A DNA stretch of 64,000 nt from the NCBI GenBank assembly GCA_033851845.1, contig JAWWOH010000112.1, positions 1 to 64,000 of the forward strand, read 5' to 3'. The stretch's first letter is position 1. Each line of letters opens with the position of its first letter. Below are positions 53,355 to 61,077 of this stretch, piece by piece. A model generated the notes under the pieces. That model was not told the DNA's origin, ran no database searches, and was given only the letters and a program-made list of their open reading frames with translations. Origin of the DNA: RYN-124 sp033851845. Its GTDB lineage: Bacteria; Actinomycetota; Actinomycetes; Mycobacteriales; SCTD01. The position numbers were made by a program, and so were the translations under genes.

Positions 53355-55603
53355 GAGCCACCGTCGTGGCTCGGGGCGCCCTCGAGGAAGACCGCACGCA
53401 GCAAGTCGTCGCGGGCCAACAGGTCGGCGGCTGCCCCGTCGAAGCGCATCTCGCCCTTCTCCATGAAGTAGGCGTGCTCGACCAGGCTGAGCGCGATGTT
53501 CACCGACTGCTCGACGAGGACGACGGCAGTGCCGGTCTGGTTGATCTGCCGCACCATCTCCAGTAGCTGCTCGACGATGATCGGGGCCAGCCCGAGTGAG
53601 AGCTCGTCGATCACCAGCAGGCGCGGCTTCATCACCAGCGCTTTGGACAAGCCGAGCATCTGCTGCTCTCCACCGGAGAGCGTCGAGGCGTAGGAGTTGC
53701 GTCGCTCCGCCAGGCGCGGGAACGCCTGGAAGCACTCGTCGATCAGCGCGTTGAGGTTCTTGCGGTCCTTGCCGAGCGAGTAGCCATAGGACCGAAGGTT
53801 CTCGACGACGGTGAGCGGGCCGAAGACGGCTCGACCGCCGGGGATCTGGGTGATGCCGAGCTTTGTGCGGCGTTCGGCATCGAGGTAGGTGATGTCCTGC
53901 CCGCGGAAGCGGACGCTGCCCGCAGTGGGCAGTCCGATGCCGCTGATGACCTTCAGCAGGGTCGACTTACCGGCCCCGTTTGTGCCCAGCAGCGCCACCA
54001 TCTCGCCGTCGTCGACGGTGAAGTCGATGTTGAACAGCACCTGCAGCTGCCCGTAGGAGAAGTCGATCCCACGCGAGGACAGCATTGGCAGGCGGCCGCC
54101 GCCGGTCGTGATGCGCTTGATCTCCTCGTCCTCGAGGACCTCGTCGATCATCCGGTCCAGGTCTGGCTGGACGTACTTGCCTGCGTTGCGAAGCAACAGC
54201 GATCCGAGTACGCCGGGAACGAGCAGGCTGATCAGCGCCCCGGTCAACCCGTAGCGACTCTGCACGCCGCCCAGCAGCAGTGCTCCCGCGAGACCGCCCA
54301 CCCCGCCCAGGAAGATTCCGTACAGCGCCGACGCGTGCGGCCGCATCCGGGCCGGCACCACCGAAAGGAGCGCGATTCCGAGCGCCGGTGACAGCATGGA
54401 GATGACGGCCGAGGCCAGAACGAACAGAATGATGGTCACGGTGGTGTTCGGCACGGCAACTGCGACGACGATCAGGCTGACTCCGAGCCCGAGCATCAGG
54501 CCGGAGACCTCCAGCACCCGACCGGGGTTCTTCCGGAACATCTGCTCGCCGCGCCGGCCGTAGAGCGCCAGGGCGATGACGCTCGCGCCCGAGTAAGCGG
54601 CGAAGAACAGACCGCGCTGCACGGGACCCAGCCCAAGCTGCTCATCGAGGTAGAACGACAGAATCGTCTGGAAGGGGATGAGCAGTAGCCCGAACACACC
54701 AAAGGCGAGCAGCAGCCGGCGGATCGTCGGGATGAGCAAGAGGCGGCGGCAGATCTCGAAGAACCCGAGGGAGACGTCGTCCTCGCCGAGGTTCGCTTCG
54801 CCGTGCAGCTCGTGCACTGCTGCCCGCAGCTGCTGGGTGTCGTACTTGCCGAAGCCGGGATCACGCAGGCGCAGCGTGACCGGCATGACGCCGCAGCAGA
54901 TCAGGCCGAAGACCAAGAACACGCCGCGCCAGCTGAACTCCAGATAGGCCAGCAGTGCAACGAGGAGCGGCGCGATGACGTTGCCAAAGCTGGTCGCCGC
55001 GCCGTAGTAGCTGAAGACCCGGACCCGCGCTGCCGGCGGGTAGCTGTCGATGAGCAACGGCTGGTGGATCGCCGCGACACTTCCCGAGGAGAGCCCATCG
55101 ATGACCAGAACCAGGGCCAAGGTCCCAGTGCCCACGGTGAAGCCGGTGTAGAGCGTGGCGACTGCCCATACCGCTCCAGTGAGGATGCAAAGCAAGGCCC
55201 GCCGGGGGACCCGCTGGACCATCGCCGCGAGCGGGAGCGGGGACAGCGAGATGGCCAGTGTCTTGAGGGCCACCAGCAGCGTGACCGTGCCGATCCCGAT
55301 GCCGAGCGTTCGGCTGATCTCTGGTGTCAGCGCCGAGAACGCGTAGAACTGGAAGGTGTCGACGATCGACAGCAGGCCGAGGACGAACAGCGGATAGACC
55401 GTGACTCGGTGATCACGAAGAGTCTGCTTCAACGGCGGCGGCTTGCTGTCGTCACCCGTGACGCCGAGGGTGGCTCGGGCCTCGTCGCGGAGCTGCTCGC
55501 GGGTCTGGCTGACCTCGTCGACGAGCCGTTCCGCCGCGTGGATCTTGGCGAGATGGGCCGTCTCACCCGTCTCGCCGAGACGGCCGGGAGGCGCGATCGT
55601 CAC
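53351..55603 (-). CDS. MFS transporter fused to LivF-type ABC ATPase
   Basis: 750 residues. A polar N-terminus (1-66), 12 hydrophobic helices of a major facilitator domain (about 67-490, with MFS-like SWRGVFLVFG and the inter-half loop 245-290), then a complete LivF ATPase (505-750): Walker A GTNGAGKST (540-548), signature LSGGEQ (642-647), Walker B LLVIDE (662-667) and VLVEQ switch. This places the second ATPase of the Liv system on a secondary transporter. One continuous frame, so not a frameshift. GTG start overlaps the lipoprotein stop (GTGA); its stop overlaps the LivHMG start. Whether the MFS half transports the same solute is unknown. Confidence 0.9.
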   Translation of the reverse strand: MTIAPPGRLGETGETAHLAKIHAAERLVDEVSQTREQLRDEARATLGVTGDDSKPPPLKQTLRDHRVTVYPLFVLGLLSIVDTFQFYAFSALTPEISRTLGIGIGTVTLLVALKTLAISLSPLPLAAMVQRVPRRALLCILTGAVWAVATLYTGFTVGTGTLALVLVIDGLSSGSVAAIHQPLLIDSYPPAARVRVFSYYGAATSFGNVIAPLLVALLAYLEFSWRGVFLVFGLICCGVMPVTLRLRDPGFGKYDTQQLRAAVHELHGEANLGEDDVSLGFFEICRRLLLIPTIRRLLLAFGVFGLLLIPFQTILSFYLDEQLGLGPVQRGLFFAAYSGASVIALALYGRRGEQMFRKNPGRVLEVSGLMLGLGVSLIVVAVAVPNTTVTIILFVLASAVISMLSPALGIALLSVVPARMRPHASALYGIFLGGVGGLAGALLLGGVQSRYGLTGALISLLVPGVLGSLLLRNAGKYVQPDLDRMIDEVLEDEEIKRITTGGGRLPMLSSRGIDFSYGQLQVLFNIDFTVDDGEMVALLGTNGAGKSTLLKVISGIGLPTAGSVRFRGQDITYLDAERRTKLGITQIPGGRAVFGPLTVVENLRSYGYSLGKDRKNLNALIDECFQAFPRLAERRNSYASTLSGGEQQMLGLSKALVMKPRLLVIDELSLGLAPIIVEQLLEMVRQINQTGTAVVLVEQSVNIALSLVEHAYFMEKGEMRFDGAAADLLARDDLLRAVFLEGAPSHDGGS

Positions 55604-56124
55604 AGCGCCTTCCGCTTCACGACGAACTCCACGTAGAAGGCGCTCTCACCGATGCGACGGCCTTTCGCGTCGAGCAGGACGATCGTCACGTTGTGACGTT
55701 CCTTCTTGCTGGTGTCGCTCGGTCTGGGGAGCTGCTCGAACGTGATCTGCGTTTGGCTCGTGCTGTAGATGTTGCGGGCGGCGAGGTACTCCGCGTCGGG
55801 GCAGCCGTCTGAGACCCGGCAGCTTCGGTCCTTGCGCGCGACCCACGCCAGGGTCTTGCCCGGGGGCTGAGGGGTCTGGTCGACGAAGACCCCGAAGTAC
55901 CCGGCATGGTCCGTGGCGGTGGCCTCGATGCCCGGAGCGACGACGGTGAAGTCCTTGACGCTCCAGCGCACCGTGACCGGCAAGGTGACCTGGCTGCGGG
56001 CCTTCGGGGCATCGATCCTGACCCGGTCGTCGATCCGGAAGGCGAGCCCTTGCGCGACGCACCCCGACGTCAGCAGCGAGAGAGCAGCGATGACCGCTGC
56101 GAGCCGTCCTGACCTGCGTCGCAC
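55600..56124 (-). CDS. Lipoprotein of the hybrid transporter operon
   Basis: About 174 residues. Lipobox LLTSGC after a short signal peptide, then a beta-rich domain: RIDAPKARSQVTLPVTVRWS, VAPGIEATATDHAGYFGVFV, NVTIVLLDAKGRRIGESAFY. Cys residues in SCRVSDGCPD may pair. The start is uncertain: GTG at 56124 follows AGGAG; ATG at 56151 is the alternative. First gene of the operon, overlapping MFS-LivF by GTGA. Too small for a Liv solute-binding protein; could be an extracytoplasmic accessory. Confidence 0.75.
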   Translation of the reverse strand: MRRRSGRLAAVIAALSLLTSGCVAQGLAFRIDDRVRIDAPKARSQVTLPVTVRWSVKDFTVVAPGIEATATDHAGYFGVFVDQTPQPPGKTLAWVARKDRSCRVSDGCPDAEYLAARNIYSTSQTQITFEQLPRPSDTSKKERHNVTIVLLDAKGRRIGESAFYVEFVVKRKAL

Positions 56125-56318
56125 CGCACTCCTTCGGGTCACCGGAAGCATGCATCGTCCCCTGTCGAACGGTCCCCCCGCTTTGTCTCTGACGCCCAAC
56201 CCGGTGGACGGGCTTCGGTGCAACCGACGAAGCCTCGGCCAGGGCAGGCGCCCATCGGCCGCCGCGACGAACAGCGACGACCCGGTTGGGCGAAAACGAC
56301 GAGGACAACGCGCGCGTG

Positions 56319-57230
56319 ATGCGGGACCGTTTCGAGGTGACCCGCGAGACCACCGTCCGCCATCTGGCGGACCCGTCGACGGCTTCGGTCGCGGCAGAGC
56401 AGGCCCTGCACATGGCCGATCGGGCGCGGGTACGGGTCGTCGAGTTGCACGATCTGCAGGGACTGCACGCCGCCGCCGCGCTCTACCAGTCGGTCTGGCA
56501 GACCGAGACGCGGGCCGCGCCCGTCTCACCCGACCTCATGCGGGCGCTTTCGCATGCCGGCGGTTACGTGTCCGGCGCGTACGACGGAGAGCGACTGGTC
56601 GCGGCCAGCCTCGCCTTCCACACCGACGGGTCCGAGGCGGGCCTGCACTCGCACATCTCCGCGGTAATGCCGGACGTACAGGGACGCGACGTCGGGGTCG
56701 CCCTCAAGCTGCACCAGCGGGCCTGGGCGCTCGAGCGCGGCCTGCGAACCGTCAGCTGGACCTATGACCCGCTGCTTCGCCGTAACGCGTGGTTCAACAT
56801 CTCCAAGCTCGGTGCTCGCGCCGTGGGGTATCTCGTCGATTTCTACGGCGCGATGGACGACGCCCAGAACGCGGGAGACGAGAGCGATCGCGCGGTCGCG
56901 CTCTGGAGCTTGGAGGCGCCGTACGTCCGACGGGCTGCCGACGGTGACCGCGAAGACCACGACGCGGACACCCTGGTGCGCGGCGGTGCCCATCTGGCCC
57001 TACGCGACATCGAGGGCCGTCCGCAGCTCGACCCGACTCCACCAGGCACCCGACAGGTGCTCGTGCAGATCCCGCACGACATCCAGTCAATGCGGCGCAC
57101 GGACCCCGAGGTGGCCCGACAGTGGCGCGAGTGCAGCCGCGCGGCACTCGAACCGCTGCTGGCCGGGTCCTTTGTCGCGACCGGCTTCACCCGTAGCGGC
57201 TGCTACCTCTTGGAGGAGATCTCCGAATGA
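56319..57230 (+). CDS. GNAT superfamily acyltransferase (COG3375-like), NSAR partner
   Basis: 303 residues from ATG 56319 (upstream TTG/GTG alternatives exist). GNAT fold in the middle: RVVELHDLQGLHAAAALYQS, GGYVSGAYDGERLVAASLAF, HSHISAVMPDVQGRDVGVAL (acyl-CoA loop), LKLHQRAWALERGLRTVSWT. The C-terminal extension (about 180-303) is typical of COG3375 proteins found beside OSBS/NSAR enzymes. In that known pathway a GNAT enzyme N-succinylates D-amino acids. Its stop overlaps the racemase ATG (ATGA). Divergent from the transporter operon. Confidence 0.82.
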   Translation: MRDRFEVTRETTVRHLADPSTASVAAEQALHMADRARVRVVELHDLQGLHAAAALYQSVWQTETRAAPVSPDLMRALSHAGGYVSGAYDGERLVAASLAFHTDGSEAGLHSHISAVMPDVQGRDVGVALKLHQRAWALERGLRTVSWTYDPLLRRNAWFNISKLGARAVGYLVDFYGAMDDAQNAGDESDRAVALWSLEAPYVRRAADGDREDHDADTLVRGGAHLALRDIEGRPQLDPTPPGTRQVLVQIPHDIQSMRRTDPEVARQWRECSRAALEPLLAGSFVATGFTRSGCYLLEEISE

Positions 57231-58333
57231 AGCTCAACGCTGTCGAGCTGCGTCGCGCCGAGCTGCCGTTGGTCGCGCCCTTCCGCACGTCGTTCGGGAC
57301 GGAGACGACCAAGGACGTCCTGCTTGTTCGGGTCGAGACGCCGGACGCTGAGGGCTGGGGCGAGTGCGTCGCCATGCAGTCACCGCTCTACAGCTACGAG
57401 TACGCCGACGCCGCGGCGGACGTCATCACCAAGTTCCTCGTTCCCAGGCTCGTTGCGTACGGCGATCGCCTGACCGCGGCCCGCGTGGCCCACGTGCTGG
57501 AGCCGATCAAGGGACACCCGATGGCGAAGGCTGCCGTCGAGCTCGCGATCCTCGACGCCGAGCTGCGGGCCGCCGGCCGTTCGTTCGCTGACGAGATCGG
57601 CTCGGTCAAGGACACCGTGCCGTCCGGCGTCAGCGTCGGCATCATGGACTCAATCCCGAAGCTGCTCACCGCGGTCGAGAACTACCTCGCCCAGGGCTAC
57701 CTGCGCATCAAGCTGAAGATCGAACCAGGCTGGGACATCGAGCCCGTGCGCGCCGTACGCGAGAAGTTCGGCGACATCCTTCTGCAGGTCGACGCGAACA
57801 CGGCGTACACGCTCGGCGACGCGCGGCACCTCACGCAGCTGGACCCCTTCGACCTGCTGCTCATCGAGCAGCCGCTGCCCGAGGACGACGTGCGTGGGCA
57901 CGCCGAGCTGGCCAAGCAGATCCGCACACCAGTGTGCTTGGACGAGTCGATCGACTCGGCCCGTGCAGCCGCCGACGCGATTGCCATCGGCGCATGCTCG
58001 ATCGTGAACATCAAGGCCGGCCGCGTCGGCGGCTACCTCGAGGCGCGCCGGGTGCATGACGTGTGTGCGGCGAACGGGATAGCGGTCTGGTGCGGCGGCA
58101 TGCTCGAGACCGGCATCGGCCGGGCCGCCAACGTCGCGCTCGCCGGCCTTCCCGGTTTCACGCTGCCCGGCGACACGTCGGCGTCCGACCGCTACTACAC
58201 GCAGGACCTGACGGCGCCCTTCGTCCTGGAGGACGGTCACGTGCGCGTCCCGACCGGACCCGGTCTCGGTGTCGAGGTCGACCGGGCGGTGCTGGACGAG
58301 CTGACGACCTCGGTCACCGAGCTCACCCTCTAA
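57227..58333 (+). CDS. Enolase-superfamily N-succinylamino acid racemase / o-succinylbenzoate synthase type
   Basis: 368 residues. Capping domain with PFRTSFGTE, then the barrel: Lys162/Lys164 in RIKLKIEPGWD, metal ligands Asp189 (QVDANTAYTL), Glu214 (LIEQPLPEDD) and Asp239 (CLDESID), Lys263 in NIKAGRVGGYLEARRVHDVC, and GGMLETGIGRAANVALA. These are the hallmarks of the NSAR/OSBS family. No menaquinone genes are nearby, and the GNAT and M20 neighbours favour N-succinylamino acid racemase over MenC. ATG overlaps the GNAT stop. Confidence 0.9.
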   Translation: MKLNAVELRRAELPLVAPFRTSFGTETTKDVLLVRVETPDAEGWGECVAMQSPLYSYEYADAAADVITKFLVPRLVAYGDRLTAARVAHVLEPIKGHPMAKAAVELAILDAELRAAGRSFADEIGSVKDTVPSGVSVGIMDSIPKLLTAVENYLAQGYLRIKLKIEPGWDIEPVRAVREKFGDILLQVDANTAYTLGDARHLTQLDPFDLLLIEQPLPEDDVRGHAELAKQIRTPVCLDESIDSARAAADAIAIGACSIVNIKAGRVGGYLEARRVHDVCAANGIAVWCGGMLETGIGRAANVALAGLPGFTLPGDTSASDRYYTQDLTAPFVLEDGHVRVPTGPGLGVEVDRAVLDELTTSVTELTL

Positions 58334-58340
58334 CGCCGCA

Positions 58341-59360
58341 TCAGAACGCCGGGGTGAGATCCCTCGTCAGCGCCCGAGCCAACCAGCCGCCGACGACCGC
58401 GATCAGGATAGGCAGCAAGAAGACACCCGGGTAGGCAAAGCCCCCCACTGTCACGGCCGCCTGCTGCTGCACCTGCACCGGCGCGACGGGTGGCGCCTGT
58501 GCTGCGATCTCGGGGGTTGCCGGGGGCGCGTTCGCCGGAAGCTGCGCCGAGGGAACGGGCGCGAGTGGCGGTGCGGCGAACGAGGCGGAGCCCGAGTCGA
58601 ATGTCGTCGTGGCGGGCGTCGCCCCGACGTCGCCGCTGGCGGGAGCCTGGACGTCGCCGGCCGAGGACGCGTAGAACACTGTCGCGCTGATGTGCTGCGG
58701 CGCGGGGACATCCCGGTCGTGAGCCGAGAGCGAGACGTGCCAGGTGCTGGGCGCCGCGGTGTCATCGGCGGGGATCAGCGCGATGCCCTGCGAGGTGCTG
58801 CCGGCGCTCCAAGCCGACGCGAAGGGGGTCAGGTCGACGGTGAACATCTCCGGAACGGAGCCCGCAGCCGCGGCGTACTTCGCCTTGGACGACGCGCCCT
58901 TGCAGTCGACTGCGGGCGGCTTGTCCGCCGAGCCCTCGACATCGTCCTTGATGGTGCCTGTTGCCAGGCAGGCCTGCAGCGTTGCCATGTCGGGCGAGAC
59001 CGAGCCGTCCTGGTTGCCGCCGACGGGGAGCCGCAGCGTTCCGCCGGTCAGGCTCGTTCCGGCCGGGAGAGCGGCGAGGTTCAGCGTGAGGTAAGCCCGC
59101 GACTCCTCCTGTCCCGCGGCAACGCCGATCTGCAAGGACTTCGCGGGATACGGCGACGCCGGCGGCGCGGCCGGCAGGCAGCCAGTGGGGCTGGCCGTGC
59201 ACGCCGAGGATGCGGCGTACCAAGCGTCGGTCGAGACGCCGACGGTGACTGTCCCGGTGCCGGCCGACACAGTGGTGGCCGCCGCAGCGGACGCGAGGAG
59301 CAGCGTCATCGGCAACGTCACGACAGCGAGGAGCGCCGCCCGCTGCACTGATGTCCTCAT
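58341..59360 (-). CDS. Secreted DNRLRE-like protein with C-terminal membrane anchor
   Basis: 339 residues. Signal peptide (cleavage near AAAATT), a beta-sandwich with KSLQIGVAAGQEESRAYLTL, NLAALPAGTSLTGGTLRLPV, FTVDLTPFASAW and TWHVSLSAHD, resembling DNRLRE/CBM-like domains. Then a Pro/Ala-rich stalk (about 250-305) and a transmembrane helix (GVFLLPILIAVVGGWLA). ATG at 59360 overlaps the upstream hydrolase stop (ATGA). Surface-exposed; ligand unknown. Confidence 0.75.
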   Translation of the reverse strand: MRTSVQRAALLAVVTLPMTLLLASAAAATTVSAGTGTVTVGVSTDAWYAASSACTASPTGCLPAAPPASPYPAKSLQIGVAAGQEESRAYLTLNLAALPAGTSLTGGTLRLPVGGNQDGSVSPDMATLQACLATGTIKDDVEGSADKPPAVDCKGASSKAKYAAAAGSVPEMFTVDLTPFASAWSAGSTSQGIALIPADDTAAPSTWHVSLSAHDRDVPAPQHISATVFYASSAGDVQAPASGDVGATPATTTFDSGSASFAAPPLAPVPSAQLPANAPPATPEIAAQAPPVAPVQVQQQAAVTVGGFAYPGVFLLPILIAVVGGWLARALTRDLTPAF

Positions 59361-61066
59361 GCCGACATCATGCCCACCGGGCGGAACACCCCTGCCGGCT
59401 CCACCACGACTGACTCGACCGTGTCGTCCGAACCGAGGACGAACGACACCCGCGTCCCCGAGCTGCCCGGCACGTCGAAGTGCATCTCGTCCCTCGCTGT
59501 GAGCTTGGTCGGCGCGCCGCCGGCGATCTCAGCGACCAGCCCGTCCGGGCCGACCGAGACGATCAGCGTCAGCGGACCCATGGCGTAGCTGCCGGCCAGC
59601 CGCTCGAGCTGTGCCTTGCCCAGCTCCGCCGGCTCACGCGCGAACAGGATCGGGTCGACGGCCGGCTCGAGCGCGATCTCGACACCGGTGACGCCGTCGG
59701 GTCCGCTCCGGAAGACCACCGGCATCGCGAGGTCCTCGTAGTGGCTGCCGAGGAACAGGTCCCAGGTGTCGAGATCGCGGTGCTTGAGCTTGATGCCGTC
59801 GAGCTCGTGCCAGACCGGGACGAGCTCGTCGCCGTCGACGCGGAACTCGAACAGGTCGTACGCCGGGTGCTTGTAGCGACCGGCGTACTCCGACAGCTGG
59901 CGGCTGGGCGGACGGCCCGCGGCCGTGGTGTTGCGGTGCGCCGTCGCCTCGCGCATGCCGCCCTTGATGGCGCCCATCAGGTCGAACAACCGCTGACCCC
60001 ACGGCTCGGGTTCGAGCCCGAGCAGCCGGTCGAAGACCGCGAGCGGCAGAGCCGTGCGGATGCCGGAGGAGTGCGCGTTGGCCAGCACCACAACGGCATG
60101 ACCTGCTTCCGGCGCGAGGTAGACGTTGGAGCAGAAGCCGTGCAAGTTACCGCCGTGGTGAACGAGCTTGTGCCCGCGGTAGGAGATGACGCTCGCCGCG
60201 AGGGCGTAACCGAGGCTGTGTACGCCGGGCAGCTCCATCGGTCCGGCCGGCGTGACCATTGCCGGCGCGTGCAGCTCGCGTAGCGCGTTGCGGCTCAGCA
60301 GCGTGCTGCCGTCGGGCAGTGGGACATCGAGCCGCGCGAGCACCCAGCTCGCCATCTCCTCCGCGTTGGACCAGATCCCGCCCGCCGGTCCCACTGAGCC
60401 ATCGCCGATCGACGGGACGGCCACATTCGAGCCAGTGCGATCGTCGTACGGCGTCGCGAAGTCACCCGTAGCGTGCGCCGCCTTGCGGCCGACGGTCGTG
60501 CGCTTCATGCCGAGCCGGTCGAAGATGCGCTCCTGGAGCGCGGTTTCCCAATCGGACCCCGCGAGCTCACCGGCGATGTAGCCCGCAGTCGTGTAGCAGA
60601 GGTTGTTGTACTGCCACACCTGCCGCAGCTGCGCCGACGGCTGCAGGTGCCGCAGCCGGCGTACGACCTCCACCGACGAGGGCGTCTTACCGCCCCAGAA
60701 CCACATGGCGTCATGCCTCGGCAACCCGGTGCGGTGCGCGAGCAGGTCACGCATGCTCACCAGCTCGGTTGCGTGCGGGTCCTGCAACCGGAACCACGGC
60801 AGCACGTCCCGGACCGGCTTGTCCCACTCGAGCTTGCCCTCGTCGACGAACGTCGCGCACAGCGCGGCGGTGAAGTGCTTGCTGTCCGAAGCGATGGCGA
60901 AGAGCGTCTCGGGCGTTGCCGGCAGGTCCTCCTCCAGGTTGCGGCTGCCGAACCCCTCCGCGATCAGCACTTCGCGGTCCTTTACGACGACGACGGAGAG
61001 ACCGGCGACGTCGAAGCGGGCTCGCTCGGCTTCGATGAGGTCGCGGATCTGCTGTGCGTCGGTCAC
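59357..61066 (-). CDS. Beta-lactamase-fold serine hydrolase with C-terminal beta domains
   Basis: 569 residues. Motifs SDSK (60-63), YNN (153-155) and HHGGNLHGF (KTG equivalent); residues about 380-569 form two small beta domains (SEYAGRYKHPAYDLFEFRVD and LERLAGSYAMGPLTLIVS) as in D-aminopeptidase-type DmpB/S12 proteins. No signal peptide. GTG at 61066 with AGGAG; the very long upstream in-frame extension is antisense noise. It follows the lipoprotein SBP gene by 11 bp. Confidence 0.87.
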   Translation of the reverse strand: MTDAQQIRDLIEAERARFDVAGLSVVVVKDREVLIAEGFGSRNLEEDLPATPETLFAIASDSKHFTAALCATFVDEGKLEWDKPVRDVLPWFRLQDPHATELVSMRDLLAHRTGLPRHDAMWFWGGKTPSSVEVVRRLRHLQPSAQLRQVWQYNNLCYTTAGYIAGELAGSDWETALQERIFDRLGMKRTTVGRKAAHATGDFATPYDDRTGSNVAVPSIGDGSVGPAGGIWSNAEEMASWVLARLDVPLPDGSTLLSRNALRELHAPAMVTPAGPMELPGVHSLGYALAASVISYRGHKLVHHGGNLHGFCSNVYLAPEAGHAVVVLANAHSSGIRTALPLAVFDRLLGLEPEPWGQRLFDLMGAIKGGMREATAHRNTTAAGRPPSRQLSEYAGRYKHPAYDLFEFRVDGDELVPVWHELDGIKLKHRDLDTWDLFLGSHYEDLAMPVVFRSGPDGVTGVEIALEPAVDPILFAREPAELGKAQLERLAGSYAMGPLTLIVSVGPDGLVAEIAGGAPTKLTARDEMHFDVPGSSGTRVSFVLGSDDTVESVVVEPAGVFRPVGMMSA

Positions 61067-61077
61067 GGCTCTCCTGA

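Noticed and set aside
53355..53735. N-terminal extension of the LivHMG frame
   Set aside because: Lies inside the LivF part of the previous gene in another frame; the ATG with ATGA overlap at 53354 is the sensible start.
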